Of a stretch of 7,954 bases of DNA, positions 1 to 6,227 are shown in pieces. The notes under the pieces are model-generated. The model worked only from the letters and a program-made list of their open reading frames with translations, was not told the DNA's origin and made no database searches. The stretch is from positions 1-7,954 of the forward strand of contig SYEN01000377.1 of the NCBI GenBank assembly GCA_005800795.1, written 5' to 3'. The translations under genes and the position numbers were made by a program. Positions within the stretch are counted from its first letter, which is position 1. Every line of letters starts with the position of its first letter. The stretch comes from Burkholderiales bacterium (lineage in GTDB: Bacteria; Pseudomonadota; Gammaproteobacteria; Burkholderiales; SG8-41).

Positions 1-166
1 GAAACCCTGGATGGAATTCTTCGGTGATCGCAGCGCCGCCGACTTCGGCGTGACGCTCGACGATGCGCACCTTCAACCCCGCCGCGGCGAGATAACAGGC
101 GCAGGTGAGACCGTTGTGGCCGCCGCCGATGATTACGGCGTCGTAGCGGGATTCGATGAGGTTCAA
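1..166 (-). CDS. FAD-dependent oxidoreductase, phytoene dehydrogenase/PYROXD2-like (N-terminal fragment)
   Basis: Only the first 55 codons are present; the gene runs off the left edge. Translation of the minus strand shows a classic N-terminal Rossmann fold for FAD: a beta strand leading into VIIGGGHNG (GxGxxG-type dinucleotide loop), a helix, then a second strand ending in the acidic ribose-binding residue of IVERH. An EVGGAA motif and EEFHPGF follow. The HNG after the glycine loop and the VGGAA..EEFHPGF stretch are typical of the phytoene desaturase/PYROXD2-like flavoprotein group. The substrate cannot be told from this fragment. I chose a TTG start at 166-164 because it is the only plausible start codon between an in-frame upstream TAG and the Rossmann strand; no good Shine-Dalgarno is visible. 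It begins 111 bp after the adhesin stop on the same strand. No functional link to the adhesin is evident. Confidence 0.75.
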   Translation of the reverse strand, partial: MNLIESRYDAVIIGGGHNGLTCACYLAAAGLKVRIVERHAEVGGAAITEEFHPGF

Positions 167-277
167 GGCGATGTACGGCAGGCAGGTGGCGGCAAGCTGC
201 TATTATGGCTGCTCACCGCACGCGATGCCACCACCGTGCCGTCCTTGCTGGCGGCAGACCGGCGGGCAGGTCCGATA
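167..277. other. Intergenic spacer between adhesin gene and oxidoreductase gene
   Basis: This 111-bp spacer separates the adhesin stop codon from the start of the downstream oxidoreductase. I looked for a hairpin followed by a T-run and saw none that convinces, so the end of the adhesin transcript is not defined. A CATAAT hexamer on the minus strand (202-207) resembles a -10 box, but there is no good -35 partner. Confidence 0.4.
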
Positions 278-3200
278 TCAGTCCGAAATCAGCTTGCCGC
301 TGTTAAGCAGGCTCTGAATCACACCCGCACTGTCGGTGGCACTGCTGCCGCCCAACTGCTGCATGGTCACGTTTTGCAGTACGATGACCTGATCTGCCGC
401 ACCCGCGCCTGACGATTTGACCGACAGCGTCACGTCGTTGCCGGTCTGCTCGAACGACAGATAGGAACTCAGATTGCCTGAATCGCCCGTACCGTGCGCT
501 TCGCCCTGCAGCAGATCGCGCAGATCCAGCACGTCTTTATGGGCATCCACTGTAGAAGGATTGAAATCCATGACGGTATCCACGGTAGTCGCGCCGGGGG
601 CGCCTTGATCTCCACTGCCCCATTTGAACGTATCCGCGCCGCTGCCGCCCGACAGAATGTCATTACCCGCACCGCCAATCAGAATATCGTTGCCCTCCTG
701 ACCGTAAAGCGTATCGGCGCCCGCACCGCCCTCCAGCGTGTCGGTACCACCAGCCCGCTTGATGCCGCCCGTGCCGGAAGATTCCACCGCCAATTCCTCG
801 GCGTGTGTGCGAATGTAATCCAGCGTGTCGGCTCGCGTCCAGTTGGCCGACGGTGTGTTTTCAAGCGTGTTGAAGACATCCCAGCCCGAGCCCGGTGGCA
901 GCCCCAACCCCTTGGCCGCGCCCAGTGCATCGGTGTTTAACGTATCGCCAAAAATGACATCGTTGCCCGCACCCCCGCTAATGAAATCATTACCCACCGC
1001 GCTCAGTTCGTTTGAGGGGCTGAGGCTGGCGAGTTCATTCTTGAACTGCGTGGCGCTGGTGGTATTAACCGCCGATCCACCCACGCCTTCGATCTGCGAC
1101 AGCCGTGCGATCGCGGCACTGTCCAGACCGATGCCGATGGCCTGAATCTGGCCAAACTTGCTTTCAATTTGCGTCACTTCGTTGACACTATCGCCACCGC
1201 CCGCGCCCAGCACCTGATTCATGGCGCTGTTCCAGCCGGTGGCGTTGTCAGAGTAGTTCACGACACTGCTCAGGCTGGTATTATTGCCCGTCAGTGCACG
1301 ATTGGGCTGGCCATCTGAAACGAAGATTGCCTGATTCACCACGTTCGGGCCAACCAGTTCGTTGTTCACTGCATCGGCACTGCCATTGCCGATCCAGGTC
1401 AACGCTTCCTGCAAGCCCGCCTCGTAGTTGGTGAAGCCCGTTGCGGTGAAGCTGTTGACAAAATTGTGCGCGGCGGTTACCTGAGCCGCCTGCACCATGC
1501 CGTTGATCACCAGATCAAACGTTTGCGCGCCTGCCGCACCGGGGGCCACGGTATCGCTGAAATGGTTGATATGCACGCGCACATCGGTCGCGCCGCTTGC
1601 CTTGAGATTTTCGATAATGTCGTTGACGCCATCCTTCAACGCCTGCAGCCGGGTGGGGCCCGTGCCAGCGCCGGACCCAGCTGCGCCACCACCGCCAAAT
1701 GCACTGCTGCCCATGCTGCCGGATGTGTCGAGTATCAAGACCACATTGGTTTGCTTGCCAATCAGCGTGCCGCCGCCAACATCGCCCACCAGCAGATCGC
1801 TGGAACTTGCACCACTGATTTGCCCCGTAGTACCAGGGTTGCCATCCACTTTGTGCGGCGTGCCCTGCCCCGGCTGATCGTTCACGTTTTGCCCAACAAC
1901 CAGCGCAGTGCCATCCACATTGATGCGAAGGTTGGCGTTGGCTGTGTCACCATCGTTGTCAGTCAAGGTAAAGCCGACGTCTTCCACCGTCAAATAAGCC
2001 ACGCTGGTTGGCGGCGCATAGGTATACGCGCCATCATCCATATCTACAGTCAACGTGCCACCATTGTTGGTGGTAATGGTCCACTGATTGCTGGTGGTAT
2101 TGAACGTACCATTAACGCCGGTGGAGCCCGCCGTCGAATCGGTTTTCTGGTTGTAGATGTAGGTCGCGCCGTCCACGCTGACCACCTGCACCCAGCCGTT
2201 GTCGGCGCCGAAGCCTGCACCTGTGCCATCGGTCAGGTTTCCGCTGAGATTCAACGCCGGATTGGTTGATGTCGTGCGTGGGATATCCACCGCCACCGGA
2301 ATGTCATCCTGAACCCTGATGGCAAAGTCAGCGCCCGTGCTGCCGCCCAGCGTAATGCTGTCGCCATCAAGATCCGTTACTTTGAGTATTCCACCGAAGT
2401 TGATATCCATCGTATTTTCAGTGTTATCGCCAGCCACACCATTCAACGTCGGATGATCCAACTGATCCCTCAGCGTAAAGGTATAGCCGCCCGCACTGGT
2501 GATCTTCAGCGTGAAAACTTCCACAACGCCAGCGCTGGCGGTTAGCGTATCGCCCGCAACCGTGTAGGTCAGAGCCACACCGTTCGACTTAAGGTTTTGC
2601 GCAGTCAGGGAACTTAGGTCGGAACCAATACTAAAGGTGGCCGGCTGATCGGCTCCCGCAGACATCAATCCGCCAAGCGCACCGGCAGCTCCGGTAATCG
2701 TGGCCAAACCACTACCTGCCACCTCTCCAGGCCGCCCCGCATCGATATTGGCGCCAAGTAGACTATCTTCGTCCACCGACGCCACGATCGTGCTGGGGCA
2801 CGGGATAGGCATGTCGTCTTGCACCGTGATATTGAAGTTCGCACCCGTCGTGCCACCCAGGCTGATGCTGTCGCCATCACCGTCAGTAACTTTGACCAAG
2901 CCGCCAAACTGGATCACCAAGGTGTTCTCGGCAGCGCCCGTGGCGTGGTCAAGTTGATCCTTGAGGATGAAGGTGTATGCACCCGCGCTGGTTACTTGCA
3001 GCGTAAATACGTCCAGCGCACCCGCCTTGGCGGTCAGCGTGTCACCTACGATACTGTAGGCCAACGCGACGCCCGCCGAGGTGAGACCTTGCGCCGTGAG
3101 GCTGCTTAAGTCGCTGTTCAGACTGAAGGTGCCCGGAGTGTCGCTGCCCACCGCCGCCAGCCCTGTCAGGCTGCCTGCCGCCACCAAGCCAGTGTTGGCG

Positions 3201-4408
3201 ATGTCATTCGTGTCCTGGTTGCCGCCCGCGAGCGCTTCTTCTTCCACCGCGCCACTGACCGTACCGATTCTAATGCTCGGTCCATCATCCTTGAAGGTGA
3301 AGGCGCCGCCAATTTGCAGCGGCGCGCTCGCCGTGTCGCCATCCCGGTCGGTCGCGGTCGCAGTCAATACCAGCGCCCCCGCCGCCAGACTCACCGCGTC
3401 GTCAGCGTTGGCCGCGTTCGGGTGCGTCAGCGCGCGCACTTGATCCAGTGTCACTACCCCCGCCGCATCCACCGTCACGCTAAAGGCCAGGTCGTTGCCT
3501 GTCGCGGTGCGTCCTTCGATCACCCCGCCGTTGTTCACCAGCACGATCGCCTGCCCGCTCGCCACGTCGGTTAAGCCCGACACCGCAGTGGTGGCCGACA
3601 GCGCGTAGCTTAGCGATCCCGCACCGTCCGCTCCGAAGCTTTGTGCAAAGTTGTCAGCAAAGCTCGCGCTGGCGTTCACCGCCAGCTGGGTTTCGTCTAC
3701 CGTCAGGCTCGGCACCAGGTTGCCGTTCACCGTGATGCTCGGTCCATCATCCTTGATATCGACGGTGAGCGCGCCGATGGTGGTGTTGCCATTGGCGTCA
3801 GTGACGATATAAGTAAATGTTTCTCGGTTGTTTTCAACGTTCGCGCCGTTGTCCGCATTCGCACCCGTGACCGCACTGGTCAGCGTGCCGTGGTTGCCCG
3901 TGGGCGAACCCACCAATGTATAGCTGTAGCCGCCCGCACCGCCCGCCACGTTGTCCGCCAGCGTGCCTGTGATCGTCTCCGCCGTGCTTGCCGGGTTGCT
4001 GCCGGTAGAAAGTGCCGCTTCGTCAACCAGCACGTCTTCGGTGGTTGCTGTCAGCGTGCCGTTGTTGATGTTGATGGTCAGTGTGGTGGTAGATTGATCA
4101 CCGTCAGCATCGCGTATGCTGTAGACGAACACGTCCGAGGCATTGGCGTTAATTGAATCGGGATTGGACTGATAGGTATAGCTGCCATCCGCGTTCAGTA
4201 TTAACGTGCCGTATAGCCCGGCGATGTTGCCTCCGGTTCCGGTCGTCACCGCCGTAGTGGTGTCCGCACCAGCCGCTCGCACGCCAACCACGCCACCGCC
4301 CGTCGCATAACCGTCCGCCCCCGATGCGTCATCACCCAACACGCCGTTTTGCGCGTTGGCACTCAGCAGCGCACCTTCTTCCACACTGTTGACGTTGGCA
4401 ACAGCCAA
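278..4408 (-). CDS. Large type I-secreted RTX adhesin, main C-terminal part (VWA + RTX)
   Basis: This 1376-codon open frame is the C-terminal bulk of a giant surface adhesin of the LapA/T1SS-143 kind, exported by a type I secretion system and held at the outer membrane. The formal TTG start at 4408 is not a real start: the protein continues upstream in another frame (see the G7 tract). Order of parts, numbered from 4408: a VCBS/cadherin-like region (about 1-223); a DUF5801-like repeat (224-377); two related T1SS-143-like repeats (378-536 and 537-706); a further Ig-like region (about 707-880); a von Willebrand A domain (about 887-1135) with MIDAS residues D894, S896, S898, T993 and D1032; two RTX calcium-binding clusters; and a C-terminal targeting region of about 115 residues ending at GKLISD. 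Repeat boundaries are marked by D-D-G-P linkers. There are no membrane segments and almost no cysteine, as expected for such adhesins. Its specific ligand is unknown. Confidence 0.9.
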   Translation of the reverse strand: MAVANVNSVEEGALLSANAQNGVLGDDASGADGYATGGGVVGVRAAGADTTTAVTTGTGGNIAGLYGTLILNADGSYTYQSNPDSINANASDVFVYSIRDADGDQSTTTLTININNGTLTATTEDVLVDEAALSTGSNPASTAETITGTLADNVAGGAGGYSYTLVGSPTGNHGTLTSAVTGANADNGANVENNRETFTYIVTDANGNTTIGALTVDIKDDGPSITVNGNLVPSLTVDETQLAVNASASFADNFAQSFGADGAGSLSYALSATTAVSGLTDVASGQAIVLVNNGGVIEGRTATGNDLAFSVTVDAAGVVTLDQVRALTHPNAANADDAVSLAAGALVLTATATDRDGDTASAPLQIGGAFTFKDDGPSIRIGTVSGAVEEEALAGGNQDTNDIANTGLVAAGSLTGLAAVGSDTPGTFSLNSDLSSLTAQGLTSAGVALAYSIVGDTLTAKAGALDVFTLQVTSAGAYTFILKDQLDHATGAAENTLVIQFGGLVKVTDGDGDSISLGGTTGANFNITVQDDMPIPCPSTIVASVDEDSLLGANIDAGRPGEVAGSGLATITGAAGALGGLMSAGADQPATFSIGSDLSSLTAQNLKSNGVALTYTVAGDTLTASAGVVEVFTLKITSAGGYTFTLRDQLDHPTLNGVAGDNTENTMDINFGGILKVTDLDGDSITLGGSTGADFAIRVQDDIPVAVDIPRTTSTNPALNLSGNLTDGTGAGFGADNGWVQVVSVDGATYIYNQKTDSTAGSTGVNGTFNTTSNQWTITTNNGGTLTVDMDDGAYTYAPPTSVAYLTVEDVGFTLTDNDGDTANANLRINVDGTALVVGQNVNDQPGQGTPHKVDGNPGTTGQISGASSSDLLVGDVGGGTLIGKQTNVVLILDTSGSMGSSAFGGGGAAGSGAGTGPTRLQALKDGVNDIIENLKASGATDVRVHINHFSDTVAPGAAGAQTFDLVINGMVQAAQVTAAHNFVNSFTATGFTNYEAGLQEALTWIGNGSADAVNNELVGPNVVNQAIFVSDGQPNRALTGNNTSLSSVVNYSDNATGWNSAMNQVLGAGGGDSVNEVTQIESKFGQIQAIGIGLDSAAIARLSQIEGVGGSAVNTTSATQFKNELASLSPSNELSAVGNDFISGGAGNDVIFGDTLNTDALGAAKGLGLPPGSGWDVFNTLENTPSANWTRADTLDYIRTHAEELAVESSGTGGIKRAGGTDTLEGGAGADTLYGQEGNDILIGGAGNDILSGGSGADTFKWGSGDQGAPGATTVDTVMDFNPSTVDAHKDVLDLRDLLQGEAHGTGDSGNLSSYLSFEQTGNDVTLSVKSSGAGAADQVIVLQNVTMQQLGGSSATDSAGVIQSLLNSGKLISD
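623..730 (-). repeat. RTX nonapeptide block
   Basis: Four consecutive nine-residue units fit GGxGxDxux exactly: GGAGADTLY, GQEGNDILI, GGAGNDILS and GGSGADTFK. They should form a calcium-filled parallel beta roll that folds on secretion. The adhesin's C-terminal secretion region follows directly. Confidence 0.92.
944..976 (-). repeat. First RTX calcium-binding motif
   Basis: The minus strand encodes GGAGNDVIFGD, a single RTX nonapeptide plus the start of another. It lies right after the VWA domain and is separated from the main RTX block by about 70 residues. Confidence 0.8.
1010..1750 (-). other. von Willebrand factor A domain of the adhesin
   Basis: The domain begins TNVVLILDTSGSMG, a hydrophobic strand leading into the DxSxS metal-ion-dependent adhesion site. 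The MIDAS is completed by the threonine of GFTNYEAGL (codon at 1430-1432) and the aspartate of FVSDGQPN (codon at 1313-1315). A glycine-rich loop sits after the first motif. In RTX adhesins such VWA domains usually lie just before the RTX repeats, as here. The MIDAS is complete, so metal-dependent ligand binding is plausible; the ligand is unknown. Confidence 0.88.
2291..2800 (-). repeat. Adhesin T1SS-143-like repeat F
   Basis: About 170 residues, ending at QDDIPVA. It repeats the core of unit E nearly residue for residue (SDLSSLTAQ, GDTLTAS, VFTLKITSAGGYTF, RDQLDHPT, VTDLDGDS) and carries a short extra loop, NGVAGDNTEN. The pair looks like a fairly recent internal duplication that has since diverged. 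Confidence 0.8.
2801..3277 (-). repeat. Adhesin T1SS-143-like repeat E
   Basis: About 159 residues from SIRIGTV to the DDMPIP linker. Its core has SDLSSLTAQ, GDTLTA, DVFTLQVTSAGAYTF, KDQLDH and VTDGDGDS. The last is a repeat-terminal acidic motif likely to bind calcium. It is the closest relative of the next repeat. Confidence 0.8.
3278..3739 (-). repeat. Adhesin DUF5801-like repeat D
   Basis: About 154 residues from SITVNG to FKDDGP. It shows VDETQ, ASFADNF, FGADGAGS, VTLDQVRALTHPNA and TDRDGDT in order, the same order as in repeat A. The linker DNA before it and before the next repeat shares a 22-bp exact direct repeat (3735-3756 and 3273-3294). Confidence 0.75.
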
Positions 4409-4910
4409 CGGCGCATCGTCGTCAAAGCGAATACTGCCCCCCCGGGTCCAGCGTCAGCGGGGTCGTTACGCTATCGCCATCCCTGTCGGTTACAGTCGCT
4501 GTCGCGCTCAGTATGATCTTGCCATTGGCCAGTGCCGCTTGCAGGTCGTTGCCACCGCCGGTGTGATCCACCGGGCCGCTTTGCGTCAGGGTGAGATTAC
4601 CCGCGCCGTCGATGCTCAACCGGAACACCTCGCCCGCGTTGGTGCTGCCAACGATGTCGCCGTTGGGCGCTTGCGTGAGCGTAATCGGCAAGCCACCGCT
4701 GGACAGACCCGCCTCAGTACCGCCAATCTGGAGGCTGTAGCCGCTCACAACCGCGCTGCCCGCACCATCAGCACCATACACCGGGTTTACTGCCGACTGG
4801 AAGGCGCTGGCGTAGTTGGCGCTGGCCGTGTCAAATGCCGGCCCTGCTGTTTCCGCATCCTGGGTTATCAGGCCAAGACCAGTGGGATCGATGGCCCCCA
4901 CATTCACCGA
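4409..4910 (-). repeat. Adhesin DUF5801-like repeat B (contains the frameshift)
   Basis: It starts at SVNVGAI after a DDGP linker. It has YGADGAGS, a GEVFRLSIDGAGNLTLTQ strand pair and TDRDGDS, and closes with SIRFDDDAP only if the G7 tract is read as G6. It is more diverged than repeats A and D. Confidence 0.65.
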
Positions 4911-6227
4911 CGGGCCATCGTCGTGGAAACTTAATGTGTTGCCAATTGGCAATTGCGCACTGGTCGTGTCGTTGTCGCCATCAGTAACCATGGCGGTCAA
5001 CGTGATCAGGTCACTCGCCGTAAGGTTGGCCGCATCGTTGGGGTCATTTGTAACTATTTGTTTTATTGGAAGAATTTGATCAAGCGTCACTTCCGCCGTG
5101 ATAGGGTTTACGCTGACGGTAAAGGCGATTGCGCCGTTGGGATCGGCCAGGCCAGTTGCTGCATTCCCCACGCGCCCTTCGACCGTGCCATCGGCGTTCT
5201 CAAAGAGATAAATGGGTTTGCCGCTGGCGACGTCGATCAGGCCGCTGTCTATGCCGGCGCTTTTGACATCCAGATCGTAAGTGATGCTCGCGCCATCCGC
5301 GCCGGGGACAATTGTGAAGTTGTCCGCAAAGTTCGCTGTGGCATTCGCCAAGAGATTGCTTTCATCCACCTGCAATGCATTGGGCTGCGCCGTGCTGACG
5401 CTGATTGACGGCACGGAAACTTCGATAATCAGCTGCTTCGCCACGTTCGGCTGCTGCTTTAGCTGCGCGCACAGCCAATCGATAAAGCCCGCCTCGTTGA
5501 CGGATTCCGGCGACAGATTCACTGCTGTAGCGCCGCCGTTGACCGGGCCGTGGGCGGCGATGTGGCGCATGACCTGGGTGACCACCAGCCGGTCGAGCGC
5601 ACCGAGCAGACCCAGACGCTTGGCCACTGGAATAAACAATCCTGCAGGAATAATCGCGCCATCAGCGCCGGTAACGCGCACCAGCGCTTCCGCACGGTAA
5701 CGCCAGGTGCCGTCATTCTGGCAGCCGCGCACCGGCTGGTACTGCACTGTGACGTATTTCTCTGCGATACCGTCCTTGAATACGGCGTTGACCTGCGCGG
5801 ACACCGCTGCGGCCGCCGTGGTTTCAGCCGCGCCGCCAGTAGCCTCTGCCGCGTGCCAGCCGGGCTGGCCACGCCCTTGCGCCACGGCCAGCGCCTGAGT
5901 CGCCGCCTGCATCAGCTTGCCAAACGACGCGCCTTCGCGATGCTGGTAGTGCGCCATACCCACGTGGCCCATCACGCTGTCTTCGGTGTGCGGAAATTCC
6001 TCGATTTCCGCCAGCGCCTTGATGATGGCTTCACCCAGCTGCGCCATGTCGGGCACGGCGACATCCGGCGCCATCAGCGCAAATTCCGGGCCGTCCATGC
6101 GCGCCAGCAGCACGCGCTCGCGTTCGTCGGCAACCTTTCCCAGCCGTTGCGCAGTTTTTTGCAACAACGCGTCGCCCGCGGTGCGGCCATTTTTTTCATT
6201 GTAATGGGCAAACCCGTTGACGCGCAC
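4422..6227 (-). CDS. Chimeric ORF: LapD GGDEF/EAL part fused to T1SS adhesin repeats
   Basis: A 601-codon open frame combines two unrelated proteins. Residues 1-271 are the cytoplasmic half of LapD. They hold a degenerate GGDEF domain (MDGPEF at 44-49 in place of GGDEF, so diguanylate cyclase activity is unlikely) and the first part of an EAL domain with QYQPV (162-166), EAL (180-182) and NLSPES (237-242). The EAL domain breaks off after QLIIEVS, just before the usual catalytic-region glutamate and the DDFG-type motif. From residue 272 the sequence is adhesin: a DUF5801-like repeat (273-439) and most of a second (from 440). Its first residues align with the D repeat of the downstream adhesin (PSLTVDET versus ALQVDES; ASFADNF versus ANFADNF). 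The frame ends at a TGA caused by the G7 tract. The formal GTG start is internal to LapD; the real start is at 7057. A real product would place adhesin repeats in the cytoplasm, which is biologically implausible. Confidence 0.85.
   Translation of the reverse strand: MRVNGFAHYNEKNGRTAGDALLQKTAQRLGKVADERERVLLARMDGPEFALMAPDVAVPDMAQLGEAIIKALAEIEEFPHTEDSVMGHVGMAHYQHREGASFGKLMQAATQALAVAQGRGQPGWHAAEATGGAAETTAAAAVSAQVNAVFKDGIAEKYVTVQYQPVRGCQNDGTWRYRAEALVRVTGADGAIIPAGLFIPVAKRLGLLGALDRLVVTQVMRHIAAHGPVNGGATAVNLSPESVNEAGFIDWLCAQLKQQPNVAKQLIIEVSVPSISVSTAQPNALQVDESNLLANATANFADNFTIVPGADGASITYDLDVKSAGIDSGLIDVASGKPIYLFENADGTVEGRVGNAATGLADPNGAIAFTVSVNPITAEVTLDQILPIKQIVTNDPNDAANLTASDLITLTAMVTDGDNDTTSAQLPIGNTLSFHDDGPSVNVGAIDPTGLGLITQDAETAGPAFDTASANYASAFQSAVNPVYGADGAGSAVVSGYSLQIGGTEAGLSSGGLPITLTQAPNGDIVGSTNAGEVFRLSIDGAGNLTLTQSGPVDHTGGGNDLQAALANGKIILSATATVTDRDGDSVTTPLTLDPGGQYSL
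4437..4443 (-). other. G7 homopolymer frameshift in the adhesin gene
   Basis: Seven G in a row on the minus strand follow CCC. With seven, the adhesin frame reads LDPGGQYSL and stops at 4422. With six, it reads LDPGG-SIRFDDDAP and continues into the 1376-codon frame. That ending matches the D-D-G-P type repeat linkers elsewhere in the protein. A one-base change therefore rejoins the adhesin into 1710 residues from 5411 to 278. Confidence 0.9.
4911..5411 (-). repeat. Adhesin DUF5801-like repeat A
   Basis: About 167 residues, from PSISV to the HDDGP linker. It contains a VDES..ANFADNF opening, a FGADG-like turn (VPGADG), VTLDQ and a TDGDND calcium-site-like motif near the end. It is clearly homologous to the repeat at 3278-3739. 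Confidence 0.75.
5409..5417 (-). other. Junction between lapD and adhesin sequence
   Basis: On the minus strand, the LapD EAL sequence ending IIEVS is followed directly by adhesin repeat sequence beginning about VPSISV. The exact breakpoint cannot be placed to the base. Missing between the two sides are the C-terminus of LapD (about 100 residues, judged from the usual length near 650) and the N-terminus and early repeats of the adhesin. The gene order lapG-lapD-adhesin on one strand is what a simple internal deletion, or a false join in an assembly, would leave. Confidence 0.75.

Noticed and set aside
202..207. CATAAT as a -10 box for the oxidoreductase gene
   Set aside because: No -35 element at 16-18 bp spacing; the upstream hexamer matches poorly. 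Not enough to annotate a promoter.
11..412. Plus-strand open frame at the left edge
   Set aside because: The minus strand there encodes a clear FAD-binding Rossmann motif and the adhesin C-terminus, so the plus-strand frame is a shadow.
1466..2269. Long plus-strand open frame (267 codons) opposite the adhesin
   Set aside because: It mirrors the GC-rich adhesin coding strand, shows no recognisable domain and is rich in His/Arg/Ala as antisense shadows are. The minus-strand VWA and repeat domains are unambiguous.
3150..3200. Possible LapG cleavage site (VAAGS) in the adhesin
   Set aside because: It looks like the di-alanine site cut by LapG but lies in the middle of a T1SS-143-like repeat, far from the N-terminal retention module where such sites occur. 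A chance match is more likely.
4430..4450. Programmed -1 ribosomal frameshift at the G7 tract
   Set aside because: The heptamer is in the right phase, but a -1 shift leads into the wrong frame; rejoining the adhesin needs +1 or loss of one G.
278..5411. Adhesin DNA repeats as a CRISPR or satellite array
   Set aside because: The periodicity is at protein level with units of about 150-170 residues that differ in sequence; there are no short identical repeats with unique spacers.
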